Made by a program: the position numbers and the translations under genes. A stretch of 15,945 nt of DNA, taken from assembly GCA_903879825.1 (NCBI GenBank), contig CAIRND010000265.1, forward strand, positions 1 to 15,945. Reading direction: 5' to 3'. The stretch comes from an uncultured Geobacteraceae bacterium (GTDB lineage Bacteria > Desulfobacterota > Desulfuromonadia > Geobacterales > Pseudopelobacteraceae). The notes under the pieces were generated by a model, which worked only from the letters and a program-made list of their open reading frames with translations, had not been told where the DNA came from and did no database searches. Positions 7,246-14,439 of this stretch are shown one piece after another; the stretch's first letter is position 1; each line of letters begins with the position of its first letter.

Positions 7246-8024
7246 CCGCGGCATATCCCGCGCTTTGAATTTTCAATAAAGGCCACCAAGTAGTCGACCT
7301 CGGGGCAGCCGGTGATTTCTGTTTTGATTCGTGCCAGGGCATCTGGCAGTTTCAGACCCGCCATGAATAATGTCTTATAAGCTTTTTTCATTTTATTGAT
7401 CGTTTCTACGGAGAAACCACGTCGTTTGAGACCGATCAGGTTGAGACCGCGAAGTTTGGTGTCCCGTCGCCGCGCGGAGGTTGCAATAGTATAAGGCAGG
7501 ATATCCAAAGAGACCATTGTGCCGCCGCCAATCATGGCATTCATGCCAATGGAGGTAAACTGATGAACGGCAACAAGACCGCCCAGGATGACGTTGTCCT
7601 CGATGGTGACATGTCCCGCAAGTGTTGCAACATTTGCCATGACCACGCCGTTGCCGATGCGACAGTCATGCGCAACGTGAGAATAAGACATAAACATGTT
7701 GTTGTTGCCGATAATCGTTTCAGCATGACCGGTCACCGTACCCCTGTGGATGGTGGCGAATTCACGAATCATGTTGTTGTCACCAATTCTGGTCCAGCAC
7801 TCTTCGCCACGGTATTTGAGGTCCTGAGGTGGTGCGCCGACCGATGCCTGGTGGAATATCTGGTTGTTTTCTCCAATTTCAGTCCAATCACCGATAACAG
7901 TATGAGCGCCGACAGACGTGCCTTTGCCAATAGTAACATGTTTGCCGATGATGGCGTATGGCCCTACTTGTACATCTGATGCCAAGATGGCGCTTCCGTC
8001 TATAATTGCAGTCGGGTGTATCAT
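7242..8024 (-). CDS. lpxA: UDP-N-acetylglucosamine (or GlcNAc3N) acyltransferase LpxA
   Basis: LpxA attaches a 3-hydroxyacyl chain from acyl-ACP to position 3 of the UDP-amino sugar, the first step of lipid A synthesis. The 260 residues match the family size (262 in E. coli). An N-terminal left-handed beta-helix of hexapeptide repeats runs to about residue 180, followed by a helical C-terminus beginning NLIGLKRRGFS. H119 in SHVAHDCRIG matches the catalytic H125 of E. coli. AVHQF (152-156) is conserved. G167 aligns without gaps to G173 of E. coli, the hydrocarbon-ruler residue. With gnnA/gnnB directly downstream, the acceptor may be UDP-GlcNAc3N, which would make the first acyl link an amide. 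The start at 8024 is set by GGGAGA 7 bases upstream. An in-frame ATG at 8054 would put a hairpin and this site inside the coding region. Confidence 0.97.
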   Translation of the reverse strand: MIHPTAIIDGSAILASDVQVGPYAIIGKHVTIGKGTSVGAHTVIGDWTEIGENNQIFHQASVGAPPQDLKYRGEECWTRIGDNNMIREFATIHRGTVTGHAETIIGNNNMFMSYSHVAHDCRIGNGVVMANVATLAGHVTIEDNVILGGLVAVHQFTSIGMNAMIGGGTMVSLDILPYTIATSARRRDTKLRGLNLIGLKRRGFSVETINKMKKAYKTLFMAGLKLPDALARIKTEITGCPEVDYLVAFIENSKRGICRG

Positions 8025-8030
8025 GGTGTT

Positions 8031-8036
8031 TCTCCC
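8031..8036 (-). promoter_or_regulatory. Ribosome binding site deciding the lpxA start
   Basis: GGGAGA (minus strand) ends 6-7 bases before the ATG at 8024. It supports the 260-residue LpxA over a 270-residue form starting at 8054. Confidence 0.75.
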
Positions 8037-8042
8037 GTAGGT

Positions 8043-8062
8043 CTCTCTCGTCAAGGAGAGAG
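8043..8062 (-). other. Hairpin in the fabZ-lpxA gap
   Basis: A perfect 7-bp stem (CTCTCTC against GAGAGAG) with a 6-base loop fills the middle of the 45-base gap between fabZ and lpxA. There is no following T-run in the transcribed direction, so it is not a rho-independent terminator. It lies 6 bases before the lpxA ribosome binding site. It could affect mRNA stability or initiation; that is inference. Confidence 0.5.
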
Positions 8063-8069
8063 CAGAGTG

Positions 8070-8513
8070 TTATTTCGGTGAATCCGCAAAAGTTGCTTTC
8101 AGATCAGCTTCGGTAACCAGGGTGTCACCGACAAAGGCTTTACCGGCCACTCCCCAGATACCTCTCCGGTTCATAGTGGTGGTAACTTCAATGCGCAACT
8201 GATCACCGGGAATGACCGGTTTGCGGAAACGGGCATTGTCAATTGCCATAAAGTAGGTGACTTTGGCACGAGTCACTTCATCTGAAGCAAGATACGCCAT
8301 GATGCCTGCCACCTGAGCCATTGCTTCGATAATCAGTACGCCCGGCATGACCGGGTGCCCGGGAAAGTGCCCCTGGAAAAACGGTTCGTTCATGGATACA
8401 TTTTTTATGGCGACGCAACGCTTTCCGTGTTCCACCTCAATTACCCGGTCAACCATCAGAAAGGGGTAGCGGTGCGGAAGAATCTTCATTATTTCGTTTA
8501 TATCCAATTGCAT
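8070..8513 (-). CDS. fabZ: 3-hydroxyacyl-[acyl-carrier-protein] dehydratase FabZ
   Basis: FabZ dehydrates (3R)-hydroxyacyl-ACP to trans-2-enoyl-ACP in type II fatty acid synthesis in the cytosol. It competes with LpxA and LpxD for the same hydroxyacyl-ACP, which explains its usual place among lpx genes. The 147-residue hot-dog-fold protein shows ILPHRYPFLMVDR (11-23) and GHFPGHPVMPG (48-58) with catalytic H49. E63 in IIEAMAQ is the second catalytic residue. AGGAGAG at 8519-8525 lies 5 bases before the ATG, and a single base separates that ATG from the lpxD stop. Nothing looks truncated or unusual. Confidence 0.97.
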   Translation of the reverse strand: MQLDINEIMKILPHRYPFLMVDRVIEVEHGKRCVAIKNVSMNEPFFQGHFPGHPVMPGVLIIEAMAQVAGIMAYLASDEVTRAKVTYFMAIDNARFRKPVIPGDQLRIEVTTTMNRRGIWGVAGKAFVGDTLVTEADLKATFADSPK

Positions 8514-8514
8514 A

Positions 8515-9567
8515 TTAACTCTCCTGGCGGTTCTGTTTCAATATCGCTTCGAGCTCTGTTATGCGTTTTTCAAGTGCTGAAACGGTTTTCTTTAATTCCG
8601 GCAAACGAGGTAATACCATAACAGACCGCAACCAATCCTTGTGCGGCATAGTCGGTGTGCCGCTATAGACGGCGTTTGCAGCTAGTGAACTTGGTACACC
8701 GGATTGGGCGCCAACCATAACATTATCACCGATGGTGAGGTGGCCAGCAACGCCCACCTGGCCAGCCAGTGTGACGTGGTTACCAATCTTTGCGCTTCCG
8801 GATATTCCCACTTGGGAGACAATCATGCAATCTTCGCCGATCTGGCAATTGTGGGCAATCTGCACCAGGTTGTCGAGCTTTGTTCCGCGACCAATGCGGG
8901 TAACTTCTATTGCCGCTCTATCTATGCAGCAATTTGCCCCGATTTCCACATCATCGTCCAGCACAACGATACCGATCTGCGGGATGGGGTAATAACCTTT
9001 TCCGTCGGGTGCGTAGCCGAAACCGTCAGAGCCGATTACTGCACCTGGTTGAATGATACAACGATTGCCGATCCGGCAGCGCTCCCGAACTACAGCGTTG
9101 GCATGGATGGTACAGTCATCGCCGATGACGACATTGTTGTAGATCACCGCGCCTGGATAAATAACCGTCCGCATGCCGACAACAACGTGGTCCCCGATAC
9201 TGGCACCAGGGTAAACACTTGTTCCCTCACCAATAGTGGCTGTCTCTCGGACATGTGCCGCGGGATGAATCCCCACCGGTTTATGAGGAGTAGTGTAAAA
9301 CAGGGTCAGCAATTTTGCAAAACCAAGATAAGGGTTCGCAACTTCAATGACGGTACGTCCATAGCACTCTCCACCGGGAGCCATAAGAACAGCACCGGCG
9401 GATGTTTCCGCGACCTTGGATGCATAGCGCGGGTTAGCGAGAAACGTTAGTGATTCAGGTCCGGCTGTTTCAAGGGCACCCAGTCCGGAAATCAGTACCT
9501 CACCGTCACCCCTCACCACGCCGCCAAGATAGGCGGCAAGTTCTGTAACCGTTCGTGTCTGTGTCAT
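8515..9567 (-). CDS. lpxD: UDP-3-O-acylglucosamine N-acyltransferase LpxD
   Basis: LpxD adds the second 3-hydroxyacyl chain, at the 2-amino group of the UDP-sugar, after LpxA and LpxC have acted. The 350 residues fall into three parts. The first is an N-terminal uridine-binding domain (about 1-100) containing SLTFLANPRYA. The second is a left-handed beta-helix of hexapeptide repeats (about 104-300). The third is a C-terminal helix (about 322-348) with a coiled-coil pattern. H239 in NLVQIAHNC falls at the same number as the catalytic His of E. coli LpxD. GSDGFGYAPDG (179-189) is a family hallmark. The start is 4 bases after the skp stop. If GnnA/GnnB supply the diamino sugar, LpxD would act on a 3-N-acyl substrate, which is inference. 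Confidence 0.97.
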   Translation of the reverse strand: MTQTRTVTELAAYLGGVVRGDGEVLISGLGALETAGPESLTFLANPRYASKVAETSAGAVLMAPGGECYGRTVIEVANPYLGFAKLLTLFYTTPHKPVGIHPAAHVRETATIGEGTSVYPGASIGDHVVVGMRTVIYPGAVIYNNVVIGDDCTIHANAVVRERCRIGNRCIIQPGAVIGSDGFGYAPDGKGYYPIPQIGIVVLDDDVEIGANCCIDRAAIEVTRIGRGTKLDNLVQIAHNCQIGEDCMIVSQVGISGSAKIGNHVTLAGQVGVAGHLTIGDNVMVGAQSGVPSSLAANAVYSGTPTMPHKDWLRSVMVLPRLPELKKTVSALEKRITELEAILKQNRQES

Positions 9568-9571
9568 AGTG

Positions 9572-10102
9572 TTACTTCTTTCTGCTGGAATTGAAAATGC
9601 TCAAAACTTCAGCGGTAAGATCTGACTTGTCATCAGCGTACAGCATCAGCTCGTTTCTCACAAAAATAAAGGTGTAGCCATTCTTTTTGCCATATTCGCT
9701 GATGATTTTCTCCATTCCTTCGAAAACCTTACGCCCAAGCTCTTCTTCAAGCTTTTGCATGTCTTCTTGTGCATCTTTGACAAAACGCTGAAAGTCTTTT
9801 AACTTGTTCTGGTAGTTTCTTTCTATAGTAGCGCGGGATTCAGGGAGTGCTATGCCCTGTTTTACCTGGCTTTCTTTCTTTTCAAAGGCATCCTTCAGTT
9901 TATTAAGCTCTTCCTGCTTTATATTTATATCAGCCTGATACGCCTTTGTTTTTGTTGCCACTTGTTCCTTGGCCTCTTTTCCGGCCTCAGACCCCCCCAT
10001 TACGCGCTGCATGTCAATATAGCCTAACTTTACCTCTGCAGCAAAAACAGACGTTGACGCAATACATACCGCTACGATACCTGCCAAAATTACCCGTTTC
10101 AT
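9572..10102 (-). CDS. skp: Periplasmic chaperone Skp/OmpH
   Basis: Skp (OmpH family) forms a periplasmic trimer that holds unfolded outer-membrane proteins for delivery to BamA. The 176-residue protein begins with a Sec signal peptide: KR, a hydrophobic core, and a cleavage site near VFA-AEV at residues 21-23. The mature protein opens with KLGYIDMQRVM, the typical first strand, followed by long charged helices (about 38-140) that would form the tentacles. It ends with the strand GYTFIFVRNELMLYADDKSDLT and a basic tail. AAAGGAG at 10111-10117 lies 8 bases before the ATG and is among the strongest ribosome binding sites in the window. The strong site and the 80-base gap after bamA suggest separate initiation rather than coupling. 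Confidence 0.95.
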   Translation of the reverse strand: MKRVILAGIVAVCIASTSVFAAEVKLGYIDMQRVMGGSEAGKEAKEQVATKTKAYQADINIKQEELNKLKDAFEKKESQVKQGIALPESRATIERNYQNKLKDFQRFVKDAQEDMQKLEEELGRKVFEGMEKIISEYGKKNGYTFIFVRNELMLYADDKSDLTAEVLSIFNSSRKK

Positions 10103-10182
10103 GAATGCTTCTCCTTTAGTGGTTATGCGGGCCGGGCCCTTAAATGAATCTGTTGTTGTTATTAGCAGATGACTGCCTGAAT
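10103..10182. other. bamA-skp intergenic gap, no gene
   Basis: These 80 bases hold the skp ribosome binding site and a GC-rich, near-symmetric GGGCCGGGCCC (10129-10139). The symmetric arms leave almost no loop and there is no T-run, so I do not call a terminator. No promoter hexamers were convincing. Confidence 0.5.
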
Positions 10183-12504
10183 TTAAAACATGGTGCCGAT
10201 AGAAAATTCAAGTCTGCCCGTCGTGCTGTCGATGAGGTTTCGCGGGTTAATCGGGATACCGTATTCAAGGCGGAGCGGACCGATGGGGGAAGCCCAGCGT
10301 ATTCCCCAGCCATAGCTCATCAGCATGGTGTCAAATGTGTTAAAAGAATTGCCGTAGTCGAAAAACACAACGCCTTTAAGGCCGGCATCAGCGAGCAATG
10401 GAAGGGTGAGTTCCACATTGCCGAAGATTTCCTTGGTGCCGCCCAAATAGATCTGCTCGTTCGACTGGTTACCATCGATATCTTTTACCAGTTGGGTTTT
10501 TGTTGGCGAGACGGTTCGTGCTCTATAACCACGCAGGGAGTAGATGCCGCCCAGATAAAACTTTTCATCAATCGGTACCGGTTGTCCCACTTCGCCGACA
10601 TAGCCTAAGGTTAGTTTTGTTGAGGCGATTAGTTTTTTGTAGATCGGGTGAAACAGGGTGTGGTCGGTGGTCAGACGGGCATATTTATTGTCGCCACCCA
10701 GGCCGGCGTACTCGACAGAAAACGAGTTAATCATACCGGTTGATGGATCCATTCGATAATCGGTGTTGTTGTGGGTGATACTGCTGAATACTGAACTGGT
10801 AGTGGTCGTACCGAGTGGGTATACGTTGGAAGTGTTGAATGATTCAGCATCATGGAGCGCCTGGTATGCACCGCTCGGATTGTACAGATCTTTGATTTCA
10901 AATTTATACATCAAGAATGTACCGACAAAATCGTTGATGGGATAGCCGCCTTTGATGTCGGCACCAACAAGCCTACGGGTATAGTCGGTATATATTCGCT
11001 CCGAACGGTAGATGTCGCCACCGAGTGTCCATTTTGAATCCAGAAAGTAGGGGTCAGTCAATCCAACTGCGTAGGTATTGGATTTGCCACCAATAGACGC
11101 TGACAGACTCGCTTTAAGTCCCAATCCAAGGAAGTTGGCCTGCTGGACCGAACCCTGTCCAATAAAACCATCCAGAGAGCTGTAACCGCCACCAATACTG
11201 AATGTTCCCGTTGGTTTTTCTTTGACATCAACACTTACATTGAGTTTGTTGCTGGCGCTCCCTTTGGCAGTAGCGATGTTTGCCTCTTCAAAGAAACCGA
11301 GATTCATCAGGTTTTGTTTACTGCGTTTCATACCGGTGGCACTGTACAGTCCTGTTTCTGTTACACGCATCTCACGACGGACGACTTTGTCGCGTGTTTT
11401 CGGGTTGCCGGCAACATTGATCCGCTCAATATACACCAGTTCGCCTTTATCAACTTCCAAGGTCATATCAACAATTTTCTTTTCATTGTCAAGACGAGTC
11501 TGAGGGTTAATGTTGGCAAAAGCATAGCCCTTGTCGCCGTACACATCAGTAAGAACGCCGATGTCGGTGCGCAGTGTGGAACGGTTAAATATTTCACCCG
11601 ACTCACTCTTGAGCTTTTTGCGCAAATCAGCTTCAGGGTCAATCAGCTCTCCCTTAAAACCAATGGTGCCGATTCGATATTGCTCTCCCTCGGTAATGCC
11701 AATGGATACATCAAGCGCCGTTTTAGTCTCATTTAACTTCACGACCGGTTCGCCGACTTTGACATTTATATAACCGTTATTGAGGTAATGGTCCGAAATC
11801 AGCAATGCATCATTTTTGAGGACCTCTTCCTTATATGTACCTGCACCGGTTAACCAGGACATGAACCATTTTCGTTTCGTCTCCATGATGCCTCTTAGCT
11901 TGCTTTCACTATATGCCTTGAGGCCATCAAAGCGAATTTCCTTAATAAGTATTTTGTCGCCCTCAACAACTTTAACGATAACAGACAATTCACTCGGCGA
12001 ACTTTTTTTCACCTCGGTTTGAACGTCTGCCAGATAATAACCTTCATCGCCATACATCTTCTTGATCTTGGCAACGCCTTTGGCCACATCTTTTGCTGAA
12101 TAAACGGTGTTTGGGCGTAAATCAAGACCATCTTTCAGCTTCTCCGTTGTGATTTCCTTGTTACCTTCAAAGGTGACCTCGCGAACTATCGGTTTTTCCT
12201 GCACGGAATAAATCAGTACAAGCCCTTTATCCGATTCTCCCTTCAGTACCTGAACGTCTTGAAAATGCCCGAGCTTATAGATGGCTCGAATATCGGTGTC
12301 AGTCTTATCGCCTAAGAGAATGTCCCCAGCCTTCACTTTAACAACATTCAGTATCGCAGCTGATTCAATGCGACGATTCCCCTCAATGCGTATTTCAACC
12401 AGTTTTTCATCTTCAGCGTACGCATGAGTTGAACAACTAATAAATGTTACCAGCAAGGCTGATAGTATACTTTTGAAACTGGGCACGCTTCCCCCGTATA
12501 TCAT
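10183..12504 (-). CDS. bamA: Outer-membrane protein assembly factor BamA
   Basis: BamA is the Omp85-family insertase that folds beta-barrel proteins into the outer membrane. The 773-residue precursor (about 800 in E. coli) begins with a signal peptide, probably cleaved after HAYA near residue 30. Five POTRA repeats follow at roughly 34-104, 105-185, 187-270, 272-350 and 353-430. POTRA features include VEIRIEGNRRIE and REVTFEGNKEI. The C-terminal 16-strand barrel (about 435-773) contains GGIYSLRGYRAR, matching the conserved (V/L)RG(F/Y) motif of loop 6. The protein ends in aromatic Phe (FSIGTMF), the outer-membrane insertion signal. The ATG at 12504 overlaps the lolD stop as ATGA. A GTG six codons inside, after GGGGGA, is an alternative that still leaves a signal peptide. 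It is followed by its chaperone skp. Confidence 0.97.
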   Translation of the reverse strand: MIYGGSVPSFKSILSALLVTFISCSTHAYAEDEKLVEIRIEGNRRIESAAILNVVKVKAGDILLGDKTDTDIRAIYKLGHFQDVQVLKGESDKGLVLIYSVQEKPIVREVTFEGNKEITTEKLKDGLDLRPNTVYSAKDVAKGVAKIKKMYGDEGYYLADVQTEVKKSSPSELSVIVKVVEGDKILIKEIRFDGLKAYSESKLRGIMETKRKWFMSWLTGAGTYKEEVLKNDALLISDHYLNNGYINVKVGEPVVKLNETKTALDVSIGITEGEQYRIGTIGFKGELIDPEADLRKKLKSESGEIFNRSTLRTDIGVLTDVYGDKGYAFANINPQTRLDNEKKIVDMTLEVDKGELVYIERINVAGNPKTRDKVVRREMRVTETGLYSATGMKRSKQNLMNLGFFEEANIATAKGSASNKLNVSVDVKEKPTGTFSIGGGYSSLDGFIGQGSVQQANFLGLGLKASLSASIGGKSNTYAVGLTDPYFLDSKWTLGGDIYRSERIYTDYTRRLVGADIKGGYPINDFVGTFLMYKFEIKDLYNPSGAYQALHDAESFNTSNVYPLGTTTTSSVFSSITHNNTDYRMDPSTGMINSFSVEYAGLGGDNKYARLTTDHTLFHPIYKKLIASTKLTLGYVGEVGQPVPIDEKFYLGGIYSLRGYRARTVSPTKTQLVKDIDGNQSNEQIYLGGTKEIFGNVELTLPLLADAGLKGVVFFDYGNSFNTFDTMLMSYGWGIRWASPIGPLRLEYGIPINPRNLIDSTTGRLEFSIGTMF

Positions 12505-13181
12505 GTAGTTTTTTCCACTCTTCCGTCCACAAGGTGAATCGTCGTTCCCATCGCAGCTGCCAGTCGTTCATTATGCGTAACTATAACCAGGGTCAAGCCT
12601 CTTTTTGTCTGTATATCTGTCAGCATGGCGTGAATACCGTCACTGGTTTTCATATCAAGGTTGCCGGTCGGTTCATCGGCCAACAGCAGTTCCGGTTCCA
12701 TGACAAGTGCCCGGGCTATGGCTACCCGTTGCTGTTCTCCACCGGATAATTCCCCCGGCCGATGTGTCATGCGCTGTCCCAGGCCAACATCTTGTAATAG
12801 TGCCTGTGCCATCGCCATGGCCTTGTTACGTGGCACTCTGTTGATAATAGCCGGCATCATGACGTTTTCGAGTGCGGTGAATTCCGGCAGCAGATGGTGA
12901 AACTGAAAAACAAAACCTATTTTTCGGTTTCTGAATTCCGCCAGCTGCCGCTCATTCTTATTAAAGATGTTGTCACCGCCAAAGCTGACTGTTCCAGACG
13001 TCGGGCGATCAAGCGCTCCGAGAAGATGCATCAAGGTGCTTTTTCCGGCGCCTGATGCACCGACAAGAGCTGTTGTCGTGCCTGCTGCGAGATCGAGGTC
13101 AATGCCGCAGAGTACTTCAAGCGTGTTCACACCGGTGTTGTACGTTTTACAGAGGTTTCGCACTTCCAGAAGATTACTCAT
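12501..13181 (-). CDS. lolD: Lipoprotein-releasing system ATPase LolD
   Basis: LolD is the ATPase of the LolCDE-type ABC transporter, which extracts lipoproteins from the inner membrane for transfer to the periplasmic carrier LolA. The 226-residue protein has Walker A GASGAGKS (41-48) and a Q-loop at Q93 within VFQFHHLLPEF, a segment typical of LolD. The ABC signature LSGGEQQ (145-151), Walker B LLLADEP (165-171) and switch H203 are also present. The start is taken at 13181, where AGAGG lies 9 bases upstream and the gene overlaps lolC by 8 bases. An upstream in-frame ATG at 13241 would add 20 Cys/His/Arg-rich residues that do not resemble the family. The stop overlaps the bamA ATG. MacB-type ATPases share these motifs, but the adjacent lolC decides the call. 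Confidence 0.95.
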   Translation of the reverse strand: MSNLLEVRNLCKTYNTGVNTLEVLCGIDLDLAAGTTTALVGASGAGKSTLMHLLGALDRPTSGTVSFGGDNIFNKNERQLAEFRNRKIGFVFQFHHLLPEFTALENVMMPAIINRVPRNKAMAMAQALLQDVGLGQRMTHRPGELSGGEQQRVAIARALVMEPELLLADEPTGNLDMKTSDGIHAMLTDIQTKRGLTLVIVTHNERLAAAMGTTIHLVDGRVEKTT

Positions 13182-14436
13182 AGCGGAGTGCCTCTGCCGG
13201 CAGCATTCGTGATGCCTGCCAGGCGGGATACAGTGTTGCAAGAAAGGAGATCAGTACAGCGGTAACAGAAATAAGCGCAACGTCTGATGGCACGACCAGA
13301 GAAGGAAAGTGATCCAGATAATAAATGTCCTTACTGAAAAAGTTCTGCCCGGTAACCTTCTGAATCAGGGTAATAATCGGCTCGAGATTGAGCGCAACGA
13401 GGAGACCTGAGGCAACACCAAAAATAGTACCGATGATCCCGATGATCAATCCCTCAAGGACAAAAATCTTCATGATACTGGCGGCCGTTGCCCCCATTGA
13501 TTTAAGGATGGCAATGTCTCTGGTCTTATCCATAACAACCATAAAGAGTGTTGAAGCGATACCAAAGGCAGCTACCAGCACGATCAGGGTCAGAATGATA
13601 AACATGACGATCTTTTCCGTCTTGAGTGCGAACAGAATGTTTTTGTTCATCTGCATCCAGTCCCGCGCGTAGAAGTTTCCTCCCAGTTCACGGTTGATGC
13701 TGCGGGCCAGTTCTCCCGTGTGATATACATCCTCAACTTTAAGCTGTATGCCGGTAACCGTATCGCCAAGGTCAAAAAAACGCTGGGCCTGATCAAGGCT
13801 CACATAGGCAAGTGTTGAGTCATACTCGAACATGCCGGTATTGAAAATTCCGGTAATCCTGAACGGCTTCATGCGCGGCATCATACCGAGTGGGGTAATA
13901 TTGCCCATTGGCGAGATGACGTTGACCTTGTCGCCCATGAACAGGTTAAGATGCTTGGCAAGCTCTTTACCAACCATCAAGCCGGGAGTCATGTCTGGAC
14001 CCTGTCCCATTTGAGGTTCAAGAGCTTCGATAGTCCCCTCTACCACTGATTTGCTGAGTCGGGTAACGAGCTGATCCGTGGCAATATCAATGCCACGCAA
14101 AACAACACCGGATACGTTTTTGCCGGAAGAAAGCATGACCTGATTATAGATGAACGGAGTCGCCGCCTGAACACCCTTATAGCCCTTCAGCTGTTCCATC
14201 ACATCCCGGTAATTATCCATCGGTGTGCCGCTGTGAATGACAACAATATGGGCGTTCGTGCCGAGTATCTTTTCTTTCAGATCTTCTTCAAAACCGGTCA
14301 TGACGGCCAAAACCACGATCAGTGCCATGACTCCCAACGCCACGCCGGCGGTCGAAATGAAGGTGATAATTGAGATGAAAGTAGATTTGCGCTTGGCTTT
14401 CAGATAGCGCAAGCCGATAAAAAGTTCAAATGGCAT
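13174..14436 (-). CDS. lolC: Lipoprotein-releasing system permease LolC/LolE
   Basis: This 420-residue inner-membrane protein is the permease partner of LolD. It starts with the family sequence FELFIGLRYLKAKRKSTFIS. A first membrane helix spans about 20-46 (GVALGVMALIVVLAVMTGF). A large periplasmic domain covers about 47-275. Three C-terminal helices fall near 278-302, 318-348 and 382-405. It ends PAEALRYE, a typical FtsX/MacB/Lol-type ending. Only one permease gene accompanies lolD, whereas E. coli has distinct lolC and lolE. A single copy may form a homodimer, as described for LolF-type systems, unless another copy lies elsewhere. The start is 3 bases after the lysS stop, with AAGGAAG upstream inside lysS. 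The C-terminal coding end overlaps lolD. Confidence 0.94.
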   Translation of the reverse strand: MPFELFIGLRYLKAKRKSTFISIITFISTAGVALGVMALIVVLAVMTGFEEDLKEKILGTNAHIVVIHSGTPMDNYRDVMEQLKGYKGVQAATPFIYNQVMLSSGKNVSGVVLRGIDIATDQLVTRLSKSVVEGTIEALEPQMGQGPDMTPGLMVGKELAKHLNLFMGDKVNVISPMGNITPLGMMPRMKPFRITGIFNTGMFEYDSTLAYVSLDQAQRFFDLGDTVTGIQLKVEDVYHTGELARSINRELGGNFYARDWMQMNKNILFALKTEKIVMFIILTLIVLVAAFGIASTLFMVVMDKTRDIAILKSMGATAASIMKIFVLEGLIIGIIGTIFGVASGLLVALNLEPIITLIQKVTGQNFFSKDIYYLDHFPSLVVPSDVALISVTAVLISFLATLYPAWQASRMLPAEALRYE

Positions 14437-14439
14437 CGG

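Noticed and set aside
8704..9450. Long plus-strand open frame of 248 codons opposite lpxD
   Set aside because: It lies wholly antisense to the clear LpxD reading frame. Its translation matches nothing I recognise, and repeated Gly/Val/Ala hexapeptide codons readily leave the opposite strand open.
10129..10139. GC-rich palindrome in the bamA-skp gap as a terminator
   Set aside because: The arms leave essentially no loop and no T-run follows on either strand, so it does not fit a rho-independent terminator.
13182..13241. Twenty-residue N-terminal extension of LolD
   Set aside because: The extension is Cys/His/Arg-rich, unlike the family, overlaps lolC deeply, and the better ribosome binding site belongs to the ATG at 13181.
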